A stretch of 64,000 bases of DNA, from assembly GCF_001886715.1 (NCBI RefSeq), contig NZ_CP018082.1, positions 6,696,001-6,760,000 on the forward strand, given 5' to 3'. Source of the DNA: Nocardia mangyaensis (GTDB lineage Bacteria > Actinomycetota > Actinomycetes > Mycobacteriales > Mycobacteriaceae). Every line of letters starts with the position of its first letter. Positions within the stretch are counted from its first letter, which is position 1. The translations under genes and the position numbers were made by a program. The notes beneath the pieces are model-generated. The model made no database searches. It had not been told where the DNA came from and saw nothing but the letters and a program-made list of their open reading frames with translations. Of this stretch, positions 37,128-45,828 are shown one piece after another.

Positions 37128-38417
37128 TCAGTGAAACTGACCCTCTTCGGTGGAGCCCTTCAGGGCCGCCGTCGAGGTGTTCGGGTCCACGGTGGTGGCG
37201 ATGGTGTCGAAGTAGCCGGCACCGACCTCACGCTGGTGCTTGATGGCGGTGAAGCCACGCTCGGCGGCAGCCTTGAACTCGCGCTCCTGCAGGTCGACGA
37301 ACGCGGTCATGCCCTCGCGAGCGTAGCCGTGCGCCAGGTCGAACATGCCGTAGTTGAGCGAGTGGAAGCCGGCCAGGGTGATGAACTGGAACTTGAAGCC
37401 CATCGCGCCGAGCTCACGCTGGAACTTCGCGATGGTCGCGTCGTCCAGGTGCGCCTTCCAGTTGAACGAAGGCGAGCAGTTGTAGGCCAGCAGCTGGTCC
37501 GGGAACTCGCTGCGCACCGACTCGGCGAACTTGCGCGCGACCTCGAGATCCGGCACGCCGGTCTCCATCCAGATGAGGTCGGCGTAGGGGGCGTAGGCCT
37601 TGGCACGCGCGATGCAGGGCTCGATGCCGTTCTTCACACCGAAGAAGCCCTCGGCGGTACGGGTGCCGTCCAGGAACTCACGGTCACGCTCGTCCACGTC
37701 GGTGGTGAGCAGGGTGGCGGCCTCGGCGTCGGTGCGGGCGATGATCACCGACGGCACGTCGGCGACGTCGGCCGCGAGACGCGCGGAGGTCAGGGTGCGG
37801 ATGTGCTGCTGGGTGGGGATCAGCACCTTGCCACCGAGGTGGCCGCACTTCTTCTCCGAGGCCAGCTGGTCCTCCCAGTGGACACCGGCGGCACCGGCGG
37901 CGATCATCGCCTTCTGCAGCTCGTAGGCGTTCAGCGCGCCACCGAAGCCGGCCTCGGCGTCGGCCACGATCGGGGCCAGCCAGTTCTTGACGGAGTCGTC
38001 GCCCTCGACCTTGGAGATCTCGTCGGCGCGCAGCAGCGCGTTGTTGATGCGACGGACCACCGACGGGACCGAGTTCGCCGGGTACAGCGACTGGTCGGGG
38101 TAGGTGTGGCCGGACAGGTTCGCGTCACCGGCGACCTGCCAGCCCGACAGGTAGATGGCCTTCAGACCGGCGCGGACCTGCTGCACGGCCTGGTTGCCGG
38201 TGAGGGCACCGAGGGAGTTGATGTAGTCCTCGTTGTTGACGAGGTCCCAGAGGATCTCGGCACCACGGCGCGCGAGGGTGTGCTCCTCGACAACGTTGCC
38301 CTGCAGCTTGGTGACCTGCTCGGCGGTGTAGTTGCGGGTAATACCCTTCCAACGCGGGTTGGTGTCCCAATCCTGCTGGATTTCCGCAGCGGTCTTCGGG
38401 GTGCCGGGGATCGACAT
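37128..38417 (-). CDS. aceA: isocitrate lyase
   Basis: A 429-residue isocitrate lyase that splits isocitrate into succinate and glyoxylate for growth on fatty acids or acetate. The catalytic loop is [13 protein letters not shown], the metal/substrate region [15 protein letters not shown], and [13 protein letters not shown] the closing segment. The length fits the short actinobacterial Icl1 class. ATG 38417 follows a purine-rich GAGGAAGTGGAG. RamB-like TTTGC motifs lie about 225 bases upstream. Confidence 0.97.
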   Translation of the reverse strand: MSIPGTPKTAAEIQQDWDTNPRWKGITRNYTAEQVTKLQGNVVEEHTLARRGAEILWDLVNNEDYINSLGALTGNQAVQQVRAGLKAIYLSGWQVAGDANLSGHTYPDQSLYPANSVPSVVRRINNALLRADEISKVEGDDSVKNWLAPIVADAEAGFGGALNAYELQKAMIAAGAAGVHWEDQLASEKKCGHLGGKVLIPTQQHIRTLTSARLAADVADVPSVIIARTDAEAATLLTTDVDERDREFLDGTRTAEGFFGVKNGIEPCIARAKAYAPYADLIWMETGVPDLEVARKFAESVRSEFPDQLLAYNCSPSFNWKAHLDDATIAKFQRELGAMGFKFQFITLAGFHSLNYGMFDLAHGYAREGMTAFVDLQEREFKAAAERGFTAIKHQREVGAGYFDTIATTVDPNTSTAALKGSTEEGQFH

Positions 38418-38638
38418 CTCTGACTCCACTTCCTCGGTGTGGTCGGTGCTCCGCGCCGCGCGGCCAGTGAAACATCCGGCGTCTGAACGCCTTCGGTTGC
38501 ACGGCTCGTACTGCTGGAGCAATTTGCAGGCTTGCTAGGACTAGCTAGGGCCCAAGGGGTGTACTTCCACACGATGGCACACCAGGAAATAGCCGTCTAC
38601 CTGTTGCTTGTGTGAATCTCAGCTAGGTTTGCCGCCGC

Positions 38639-38664
38639 GTTTGCTAACTTTGCGAAATTTGCGG
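38639..38664. promoter_or_regulatory. RamB-like binding motifs upstream of aceA
   Basis: GTTTGCTAACTTTGCGAAAT followed by TTGCGG contains overlapping copies of the TTTGC/ACTTTGC elements bound by RamB at glyoxylate-cycle genes in Corynebacterium and Mycobacterium. The rest of the 475-bp divergent region (38418-38892) is AT-richer than average and presumably holds both promoters; no ORF is supported there. Confidence 0.4.
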
Positions 38665-38892
38665 GCTAATTGCAAGCACCGAATCTACCGACGGGTAGTG
38701 CTGACCAGGAGTTTCAGCATAACGCTCGTACTGTTAGAGATCACCGGCCGGACCGGCACCGACCCGGCCAACCCTTCCACTCTGTGAGTCGTTTCACACA
38801 CCACGCGGGGGAGCAATGGTGTGCGTGTCGTCACCGCCGGGCGGGCGCGCCGCGTGCTGGACAGGCGTGCGCCCAGACGAGAAGGTGACCGC

Positions 38893-40047
38893 ATGAGGAT
38901 TACGAGGATCGCGGCGTCGAAGCTCGCCATGACCGTGGTCGCCGCGACGGTCACGATGACCCTGCTGCCCGCCACCGTGGCGACCGCACAGCCCGAAGCC
39001 GGCAGCGTCGTCGGCGTCGAAGCGCTCTCGGCCGCGGCGACCCTGCCCGGCTCGGCGCGCGCCGAGCGCCTGCTCTACCGATCGACGACCGTGGGCGATC
39101 AGCCGACCACCACCAGCGCGGCCGTGTACTTCCCGCCCGGCGCGGCGCCCGAGGGCGGCTGGCCGGTGATCGCGTGGGCACACGGCACCGTCGGCCTCGG
39201 CGACGACTGCGCCTACAGCGTGGCCGGTCCCGGCGCGGTCGAACGGGACTGGGCCTACCTGAGCACCTGGCTGCGGCAGGGATACGCGATCGTCGCCGCC
39301 GACTACGCGGGCCTCGGCGGCCCCGGCGAGCACCCCTACCTCAACGGCATCGTCGAGGCACACAACGTGGTCGACGCCGTGCGCGCCGCCACCGACCGCT
39401 ACACCGACCTGTCCACCAAGTGGGTCGTGGTCGGCCAGTCCCAGGGCGGCGGCGCCGCGGTGTTCACCGCCCGCTACGCCACCGAGTTCGGCGGCCCCGA
39501 CCTCGACTACCGCGGCGCGGTCGGCACCGGCGTCCCCGCCTACATCGAAGACGTCCTGCAACTACTCGGCCCCGGCATGCCCCCCATCGCCCTGAGTTCC
39601 CACCTGTCCGCCTACGTGCTCTACATCCTCAACGGCCTGCGCACCACCTTCCCCGACCTCGACATCGAGGGTCTGCTCACCGACTCCGGCCGCACCTGGC
39701 TCGACCGCGCGCAAACCACCTGCATCGGCCCCCTCGGCGACGAACTGTCCGACGCCAAGCCCTCCCTCGGCAGCATGTTCGCCCGCCCGCTGTCCTCGAT
39801 CCCCAACCTCCACGGCCTGCTCTCGAGCTACATGGGTCTCCCCGAATCCGGCTACGACCGCCCCCTCTTCCTCGGCCAGGGCCTGCGCGACACCGACGTC
39901 GTCACCCCCGAAACCCTCCGCTTCGCCGCTGTTCTCGTAGCGAACGGTGAGCCGGTCACCGTCCGCACCTACCCCACCGACCACAACGCCGCCGTCAACG
40001 CCTCCCTGGTCGACTCCCTCCCCTTCGTCCAGTCCCTCTTCGCCTGA
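38893..40047 (+). CDS. secreted lipase (LIP family, alpha/beta-hydrolase)
   Basis: A 384-residue secretory lipase. ATG 38893 opens a signal peptide (KLAMTVVAATVTMTLLPATVATA-Q form) with GAAGG upstream. The domain has AWAHGTVGLGDDCAY, lid-region DYAGLGGPGEHPYL, nucleophile VVGQSQGGGAAV and catalytic Asp/His near DTDVVTPE and PTDHNAAVN. Conserved cysteines DDCAY and TTCIG probably pair. It is divergent from aceA, which suits a role in using external lipids, though joint control is inference. Confidence 0.87.
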   Translation: MRITRIAASKLAMTVVAATVTMTLLPATVATAQPEAGSVVGVEALSAAATLPGSARAERLLYRSTTVGDQPTTTSAAVYFPPGAAPEGGWPVIAWAHGTVGLGDDCAYSVAGPGAVERDWAYLSTWLRQGYAIVAADYAGLGGPGEHPYLNGIVEAHNVVDAVRAATDRYTDLSTKWVVVGQSQGGGAAVFTARYATEFGGPDLDYRGAVGTGVPAYIEDVLQLLGPGMPPIALSSHLSAYVLYILNGLRTTFPDLDIEGLLTDSGRTWLDRAQTTCIGPLGDELSDAKPSLGSMFARPLSSIPNLHGLLSSYMGLPESGYDRPLFLGQGLRDTDVVTPETLRFAAVLVANGEPVTVRTYPTDHNAAVNASLVDSLPFVQSLFA

Positions 40048-40136
40048 CCCCCGCGGCGCACTCCCCGATCCGTCCCCGTCGAGGGAGTGCGCCGTCCGAT
40101 TCGGCGCCACCACCGGTCGCGAGATAGCTTGTCGCT

Positions 40137-40940
40137 ATGGCTGATTCGGCGCCCAAGCCCCATGACGCGTTCTTCCGGCACATGCTCCGCCGTCCCGCCG
40201 ACGCCGCCTCCCAGCTACGCCCAATGCTTCCGGCGGAAATCGCCGACCGCCTCGACTGGGCCAACTTGGAACCGCAGTCCGGCAGCTTCGTCTCCAAACA
40301 CCTGCGCGCCACCTACAGCGACCTGCTCTTCCGTACCCGTCTCGACGGGTGCGACGCCTACCTGTACCTCCTACTGGAGCACCAGTCACGCACCGACCGG
40401 TTCATGGCGCTGCGCATGCTCGACTACCTCGTTGCGATCTGGACCCACTACCTGCGCGACCACCCCAAAGCCACCACCTTGCCGCCGATCGTTCCGCTGG
40501 TGGTGCACGCCAGCACCCGCCAGGAAGCCTGGGACGCCCCCGTGGAGGTGGCCGACCTGATCGGCATCGACCCCGCCGCCCGCGCTGCACTCGGACCACA
40601 CCTGCCGCGGTTGCAGGTCGCCGTGCTGACGTACATCGTGAGTGTCGGCGACACTCCATCCGCCGACCTGCAACCCTTCATCGATCAACTGGGACCAGAG
40701 GCGAAGGAGGCCTTCGTGACCACTGCCGAACAACTCCGCGCCGAAGGCGAGGCGCGTGGCGAGGCCCGCGGACGTTCCGCGATGCTCCGCGAGATCCTCG
40801 TCGAGCAGCTGACCTTGAAATTCGGCCCGCTCACCGCCGAGATCACCTCCCGTGTGCACAGCGCTGAGCAGGAACAACTCCGCGAATGGTCCGCTCGCAT
40901 CCTGACCGCCGCCAGCCTGGACGACATGCGCATCCGCTGA
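40137..40940 (+). CDS. Rpn-family recombination-promoting nuclease/transposase-like protein
   Basis: A 267-residue PD-(D/E)XK-type protein of the Rpn/YhgA family. It starts KPHDAFFRHMLRRPADAASQ, has the nuclease core YSDLLFRTRLDG then AYLYLLLEHQSRTDR, and a C-terminal DUF4351-like segment with ILVEQLTLKFGPL. These proteins cleave DNA and promote RecA-independent recombination. No terminal repeats or target duplications surround it, so it is not treated as a mobile element. A short hairpin at about 40947-40970 follows. Confidence 0.82.
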   Translation: MADSAPKPHDAFFRHMLRRPADAASQLRPMLPAEIADRLDWANLEPQSGSFVSKHLRATYSDLLFRTRLDGCDAYLYLLLEHQSRTDRFMALRMLDYLVAIWTHYLRDHPKATTLPPIVPLVVHASTRQEAWDAPVEVADLIGIDPAARAALGPHLPRLQVAVLTYIVSVGDTPSADLQPFIDQLGPEAKEAFVTTAEQLRAEGEARGEARGRSAMLREILVEQLTLKFGPLTAEITSRVHSAEQEQLREWSARILTAASLDDMRIR

Positions 40941-41041
40941 TCGCGCGCACTCTCCAATGTTGGAGTGCAGAACATTTCACCATCGACGATGGCGCTGAAC
41001 GCCTCGTGTACCAACCGGATCGGCCGGGTAGGGTCAGGCGT

Positions 41042-41329
41042 ATGAGGGGAATTAGATCCATCGTTCTCGCTGCTGCCGTCCTGGCGTTCGCCCCGGCGTT
41101 CGCACACGCCGACCCGCCGCCGATCTTCACCCAGGAAGAACAGTGCGAGACGACGCGCGACCTGGTGAACAACATTCGCGCCGCGAAACCCGACGCGACG
41201 CCGGAAGAGATCGCCGACGCCTTCGTCAACTACATGGATTCCCTCGGCGCCTACAACCGCGTCCCCCAGGCCAAGGAATCCGACCGCCAGATCACCTTGG
41301 CCAACATCGAACGCTGTGGCCTGGCCTGA
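41042..41329 (+). CDS. small secreted DUF732-like protein
   Basis: A 95-residue protein with a signal peptide (GIRSIVLAAAVLAFAPAFAHA-D form) and two cysteines, in EEQCETT and IERCGLA, which likely form a disulfide. The predicted helical layout and length match DUF732-like exported proteins common in mycobacteria and nocardiae. ATG 41042 is clear. Function unknown. Confidence 0.7.
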   Translation: MRGIRSIVLAAAVLAFAPAFAHADPPPIFTQEEQCETTRDLVNNIRAAKPDATPEEIADAFVNYMDSLGAYNRVPQAKESDRQITLANIERCGLA

Positions 41330-41417
41330 TCACGCCCGGAGCAGGCGCCGAGTTGCGTGAGTCGCCCACACCGACCTTCCTGAAGTCTTCGGCTACCACC
41401 AGCTAGTATCGCCGACT

Positions 41418-41594
41418 ATGAGCAGCCCTTGGGGGGGACGGCCAGTCGTTGACTGTGGTCCCGGAGAAAGTTCGCGAAGTCGGTAGCTACGTGTACGGGG
41501 CTCGCCCGGTGTCACCGCCGACACCTACGTCCGACAAGACGAAACCAACTCCACCCTGCTGAACACCTTCAGCCTCGACCTACCGGGCGCCTGA
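41418..41594 (+). pseudogene. EspC-like (DUF2580) ESX-associated protein, frameshifted and internally deleted
   Basis: From ATG 41418 the frame closes after 23 codons. If one G is removed from the G7 run at 41431-41437, it reads MSSPWGDGQSLTVVPEKV then REVGSYVYG, the start of an EspC/DUF2580 protein. A different frame then gives GVTADTYVRQDETNSTLLNT and ends LPGA at 41594, the family's C-terminal pattern. The middle ~60 residues are missing. Two lesions, one of them a deletion, make this a pseudogene. Its stop overlaps the WXG100 start (TGATG). Confidence 0.75.
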
Positions 41595-41893
41595 TGGCGA
41601 CCGACTTCAACGTAGACCTCGACCACCTCGAACAGATCGTCTCCAAACTCACCGGACTGTCCGGGTTCATCAGCGACCATCTCGATGAAATCGACGGCAA
41701 GGTGGCAAGTTTGACAGGTACCGGCTGGGAAAGCATCGCCGCAGAGGCATATCAGGTCGCGCACCAGCAATGGGCAGCTGGCGCACGCGAATTCGTCGAG
41801 GGCATCCGGGAGATCAGCGATGCCACTCAGGCGGCACACGGACGGTACACCGCCGCTGTCCAGCTGAACCGGCGCATGCTGCAAGGCGGATGA
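41594..41893 (+). CDS. WXG100-family (Esx-like) protein
   Basis: A 99-residue helical-hairpin protein, the size class of type VII secretion substrates. Helix 1 ends GKVASLTGTGWESIAAEAY, where the WXG turn is W-E-S, and helix 2 carries HQQWAAGAREFVEGIREI. It is intact, unlike its neighbours, and would normally pair with a partner or with the downstream effector for export by an ESX system encoded elsewhere. Confidence 0.8.
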   Translation: MATDFNVDLDHLEQIVSKLTGLSGFISDHLDEIDGKVASLTGTGWESIAAEAYQVAHQQWAAGAREFVEGIREISDATQAAHGRYTAAVQLNRRMLQGG

Positions 41894-41897
41894 CGTC

Positions 41898-42847
41898 GTG
41901 TACGTCGACTGGGTCTCCTACCACGACGCCGCGAAGAAGTGCCATGATCTGGCCGCCGAACTACGTGCAGCGGACAAACCCGTACACACCGCAGTGAAAC
42001 AGATCGGCGCGGGCATGGCAGGAGACGCTCCGGGCTGCGTGGAGTGGGCCGAGCGTACGACGACGTCGCGCAACGGACCCTCCAGTCCTGCACCAATCTC
42101 GCCGACGCTCTGACCAACTTCGGCAACGTCCTCTACGCCGCTGGATACAACTACGGAACCAGCAACAACAGCGATCCCGCGCCGCCACAACCGACCATCG
42201 CCGCACTGTCCGAGTACAAAGTCACGATCCCCTCGGCGACGACGGCCACGGCCGGAATCGGAGTCCAGAAGGACAGCGAAGGCGACTTCTTCGACCAATT
42301 GTCGACAGCATCGCCAGCGAGTTCAACAAGCTGCCGAACGCGAACATCGACGCGCTCGCTGAGGTGTCGCGAGCATGGTCGACATTCGCTGCGAGCGATG
42401 CGCTCTCCGGCGCCAAGGCCAGAATCACAACCATCTCGCAGATGTTCGACGGCCTCGACGAAATCGAGAACCGTGCACTGATCCAGCAACACCTCGATAC
42501 GATCAGCGCTTCTGCCGACACCATCGTCCTCGCCGCCGTCGGATTCATCTTCTCCATGGGAGGGTCGGCAGCGATCGCGGCGGCCCGGGTTGGGGTCCTG
42601 GTTGTCAGCGCGGTGTCGAAAATCCGAACGACGCTGAACTCACAAAAGCTTCTGAAGATCCTCGGTTTCACCGCAGCATTCGGCGGAGCAGTCGGAGCCA
42701 TCACCGCTTTCGAGGAGGTGCCCGACACACAAAAGGTAGCCCTAGCCCTCGCCGAGATCATCGCTATGAAAGTACTGATAGACGAGGGTGCAGAAGATCG
42801 ATTTCAATAATGTCCCCGGCGTCCCAGTGAAGCGCTGGCACATCTAA
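41898..42847 (+). pseudogene. ESX (type VII) effector remnant with two or three frameshifts, toxin domain not seen
   Basis: Starting at GTG 41898 (VYVDWVSYHDAAKKCHDLA) the reading continues through three frames. One missing base near 42046 joins APGCVEW to GRAYDDVAQRTLQ; one missing A at 42297-42298 joins SEGDFFDQ to IVDSIASEFNKLPNAN. The reconstructed product of ~305 residues has an N-terminal helical domain, a Pro/Thr linker and a hydrophobic Gly/Ala-rich region (ADTIVLAAVGFIFSMGG), and stops at 42810. A third frame from 42785 gives KIDFNNVPGVPVKRWHI to a stop at 42847. The shape fits the delivery part of an ESX effector without toxin. Confidence 0.65.
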
Positions 42848-42863
42848 CATCGACCACGAAAGG

Positions 42864-43388
42864 ATGGAGCCGAACGCCATGAAGTATCTTGGAATGGAGT
42901 TCATGAACTTTCGCGACTACAATTTCGGAGCAGGTGGTTCCCACGGTTTTCGATGGGTGGACGTGCGAACGTTCACCATCGACGATGATCCCAGCGACGA
43001 CCGTCGTATCTTGGCCGGGATCATCGCAAGTGTCGAGTACAGAGACGATTATGTTGGCGGCGGCGTTGATCCGAGCGGCACACGTCATGGGCCGTACTGG
43101 ATCTCCAGCATTTCAGCCGATGTCTTCCGATCTGTGGATCCGACGACAGCCACTGCTGTCGTCGAGCAGTGGCTGCAGAAGTGCGGGATACTTCCCGAGA
43201 CGCTGCAACGCGATCTGCACGACTCCGCTTACCGGGCCATCAAGGCCAGCGATTCCTGCTACGAGCTGAACGAGCTGGGAAAATCCGCGATCAATGACTA
43301 CGGAAACATCCACACGGAGTTCCACGAACTGGTGGCCATCGATCGGTCAGCACAGAAGGTTGCGTTGATCGTCTTGTCGGACGACTGA
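42864..43388 (+). CDS. unknown protein in the immunity position of the ESX cassette
   Basis: A 174-residue acidic cytosolic protein of no family I recognise, with no signal or membrane segment. ATG 42864 or the better-placed ATG 42879 (GGAG 9 bases upstream) may start it. It follows the effector remnant by 16 bp and has visibly lower GC than the surrounding genes. Position, size and composition are those of an immunity protein for a polymorphic toxin, but this is inference. It carries no frameshift. Confidence 0.7.
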   Translation: MEPNAMKYLGMEFMNFRDYNFGAGGSHGFRWVDVRTFTIDDDPSDDRRILAGIIASVEYRDDYVGGGVDPSGTRHGPYWISSISADVFRSVDPTTATAVVEQWLQKCGILPETLQRDLHDSAYRAIKASDSCYELNELGKSAINDYGNIHTEFHELVAIDRSAQKVALIVLSDD

Positions 43389-43421
43389 CCACTGTGGATT
43401 AGCGTCTCGCCCCGACAAGCC

Positions 43422-43700
43422 TCAGTCGAGGTAGCGGGGTTTGCCGAAGAGGCCGCCGTAGCAGCCGATGTGGGTGTTGGCCATCGAGGCGCCGATGACG
43501 TAGTCGCCGCCGGTGAGTTCGCAGAGCAGGACGGCAGTGGGGAGATCTACGCCGACGGAGCCGGTGGAGGAGCCCGATTGGACCAGCTCGGTGCCGCTGC
43601 CGGAGCCCGGTTGGGCGGCGGCGGAGGCGGTGGGGCCGAGGGCCAGGAGGGCGCAGGATATGCCCGCTGCGGCAAGGGTTTTCGCCAGGGTTCGAGTCAT
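43422..43700 (-). CDS. small secreted protein, unknown
   Basis: A 92-residue exported protein with signal peptide (LAKTLAAAGISCALLALGPTASA), a Ser/Gly-rich linker (GSGSGTELVQSGSSTGSVG) and a short C-terminal domain with two cysteines (LLCELTGG and HIGCYGG). ATG 43700 follows AAAGGTGAT. It lies downstream of the puuE terminator and is probably transcribed separately. No family recognised. Confidence 0.65.
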   Translation of the reverse strand: MTRTLAKTLAAAGISCALLALGPTASAAAQPGSGSGTELVQSGSSTGSVGVDLPTAVLLCELTGGDYVIGASMANTHIGCYGGLFGKPRYLD

Positions 43701-43742
43701 GGGGATCACCTTTCGCCGCGACTGTTCCGGATTCGAACAGTA

Positions 43743-43790
43743 CCCACCGCCCACAGAAAGTGAAATGCCCATATTTCTGTGGGCGGTGGG
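43743..43790 (-). terminator. 17-bp perfect hairpin after puuE
   Basis: CCCACCGCCCACAGAAA (43743-43759) and its exact complement (43774-43790) with a 14-base loop start 6 bases past the puuE stop, closing the purine catabolic operon. Being so close to the start of the small secreted gene it could also affect that promoter. Confidence 0.75.
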
Positions 43791-43796
43791 GGCTCC

Positions 43797-44696
43797 TCAG
43801 ACCGGGTGGACCTTGTGCCAGTGTTCGGCGATGTCGATGCGGCGGGTGATCCAGACCCGGTCGTGGGTCTGGATGTGGTCGAGGAAGCGTTCCAGGGCTG
43901 CGGTGCGGGCGGGGCGACCGGCCAGGCGGCAGTGCAGTCCGATCGAGAGCATCTTCGGACTACCCTCGGCGCCTTCGCGATACAACACGTCGAAGGCGTC
44001 GCGCAGGTGGGCGTAGAACTCCTCGCCGTTGGCGAAACCCGCGGGCGAGGCGAAACGCATGTCGTTGGTGTCGAGGGTGTAGGGGACAACGAGGTGGTCG
44101 TGGCCGTTCACCTCGGTCCAGTACGGCAGATCGTCGGCGTAGGAATCGGAGTCGTAGACGAAACCGCCGTGTTCGACCACCAATTCGCGAGTGTTCGGCG
44201 AGTCGCGCCCGGTGTACCAGCCGAGCGGGGCCGAACCGGTGAGCTCGGTGAGGACGCGGACCGCCTCGGCCATGTCGGCGCGCTCGGTATCGCGATCAGT
44301 GAGCTGATAGGACTGCCACCGCAGTCCGTGACTGGCGATCTCGTGCCCGAGCTCCCGAAAAGCAGCCACCGCTTCGGGATTACGCTGCATGGCCCGCGCC
44401 ACCGCGAAGATGGTGAGCGGCAGTCCGCGCCGTTCGAAGACGCGAAGTACCCGCCACAGCCCGGCGCGCGAACCGTATTCGTAGAGCGATTCCATGCTCA
44501 TGTGCCGGTTCGGGAACGCCTCGGCCGGCGTCATCTCCGAGAGGAAGGTCTCCGAATGCGGCGACCCGTCGAGGACGTTGTTCTCCCCGCCCTCTTCGTA
44601 ATTCAACACGAACTGCACGGCGATCTGCGCCTCGTCGGGCCATTGCGGGTCGGGCGGATTCGGGCCGTAGCCGACGAAGTCGCGAATATCGCTCAC
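43797..44696 (-). CDS. puuE: allantoinase PuuE (polysaccharide-deacetylase fold)
   Basis: A 299-residue NodB-fold hydrolase of the cofactor-independent allantoinase class that opens allantoin to allantoate. Features are VQFVLNYEEGGENN at the N terminus, the NodB-like ELGHEIASHGLRW, and GWYTGRDSPNTRELV. GTG 44696 overlaps the stop of allantoicase (GTGA). Last gene of the purine operon. Confidence 0.9.
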   Translation of the reverse strand: MSDIRDFVGYGPNPPDPQWPDEAQIAVQFVLNYEEGGENNVLDGSPHSETFLSEMTPAEAFPNRHMSMESLYEYGSRAGLWRVLRVFERRGLPLTIFAVARAMQRNPEAVAAFRELGHEIASHGLRWQSYQLTDRDTERADMAEAVRVLTELTGSAPLGWYTGRDSPNTRELVVEHGGFVYDSDSYADDLPYWTEVNGHDHLVVPYTLDTNDMRFASPAGFANGEEFYAHLRDAFDVLYREGAEGSPKMLSIGLHCRLAGRPARTAALERFLDHIQTHDRVWITRRIDIAEHWHKVHPV

Positions 44697-45670
44697 GCGC
44701 CCAGCTCCCCGAACAGCCGCAACCGGGCGAGCCCGCCGTCGGGATAGATGTCGAGGCGCACTTCCTCGACCGAGGCGGCGGCCGGGGCGAGGGCGAAGCG
44801 GTGCCGGGTGTCGGGGAGCAGCTCGGTCCGTGGCAGCAGTTCGACTTCGGTGCCGTCGTTGGTGAATCCAGTGAGCGAGGCCGCACCGGGACTGTTGCCG
44901 AGGAAGCAGGAGGTGTCGATCTCGGCGAGCCGGATCGCGCCGGGACCGGCCAATCGGATACGCACCCAGTCATTTCCGTCGTCACGGCGGCGCGCGGTCT
45001 CCCAACCGTCGCCCATCACCCGCGCCTGACCGGGGTAGAGCAGCTGGTTGGGCGAGCTGTAGAAGCGGTTGGAGCAGTCGAGTACGAGCGCGCCGTTCTC
45101 CAGCGCGGCGAGGTCGAGCGGGCCGAGGCCGAGCAGAGTCGGGTCGGGGCGGCCCTCGCCGTGCACCCGTAGCCGGGCCACCCCGCCGTCGGGGTGCATG
45201 GTGAGTTTCACGTGCGTCCAGCGCTCGTCGCTGTCGATGGTGAACGGATTGCGGCTGTCACCATCGACTTCGACGCGGTCGAGCAGGGTCACCCAGTCGG
45301 TGCGCGCGGCGATGTCCTCGGCGGGCGGGTAACCCGCCACGACCAGCGCCGACAGCGAGACCGCCGGCGGATAGTTGCCCTTGAACCACGCCGTGTCCAC
45401 CACGACACCACGGATCACGCCGGGCACGCCGAGCCGGACGATCGCGGTGTCGTCACCGGGCTTGCCCCGGTGCCGCCGAGTCTCCCACCCGTCGTAGACC
45501 TGGCCCTTGTGCCCGAAAGTCGACGGCTGGTACTCGGCCGGACCGGGGTTGACCAGATTCTCCTTCTCGGCGAAGAACTCGTCGTTCGCCCAGATCACCG
45601 AACCGCCGAGCGGTCGAGCCGCCAGGTCCGGTAGGAGCGTGAAGTCTTCGCTGCCGTGGTGTTCGCTCAC
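44693..45670 (-). CDS. alc: allantoicase
   Basis: A 325-residue allantoicase with two repeated jelly-roll halves; each contains a DGWETRRHRG / DGWETARRRDD motif and a VDTAWFKGNYP / IDTSCFLGNSPG motif. It hydrolyses allantoate to ureidoglycolate and urea. GTG 45670 follows GAGGAGACAC. It overlaps puuE by four bases. Confidence 0.93.
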   Translation of the reverse strand: MSEHHGSEDFTLLPDLAARPLGGSVIWANDEFFAEKENLVNPGPAEYQPSTFGHKGQVYDGWETRRHRGKPGDDTAIVRLGVPGVIRGVVVDTAWFKGNYPPAVSLSALVVAGYPPAEDIAARTDWVTLLDRVEVDGDSRNPFTIDSDERWTHVKLTMHPDGGVARLRVHGEGRPDPTLLGLGPLDLAALENGALVLDCSNRFYSSPNQLLYPGQARVMGDGWETARRRDDGNDWVRIRLAGPGAIRLAEIDTSCFLGNSPGAASLTGFTNDGTEVELLPRTELLPDTRHRFALAPAAASVEEVRLDIYPDGGLARLRLFGELGA

Positions 45671-45828
45671 CGTGTCTCCTCGTGCCTCGGGCACTCCGCT
45701 CGATCGGCGGACGCCCCTCTGTGTGCTGCGCTGCGCGTGTCGCCCCGCGTCGGGCCAGGTCCGGTGCTGTCACGTTCTCCTGTACCGCCGGCATCGCCGA
45801 GATACGGCCGCAAACCCGCCGAGGTGTG

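Noticed and set aside
40137..40940. Rpn-family gene as part of an insertion sequence
   Set aside because: No terminal inverted repeats or target-site duplications are seen; the family is usually chromosomal and single-gene.
43743..43790. 17-bp inverted repeat as an operator for the small secreted gene
   Set aside because: Its place just past the puuE stop and the length of the arms fit a terminator better, though an effect on the promoter is not excluded.
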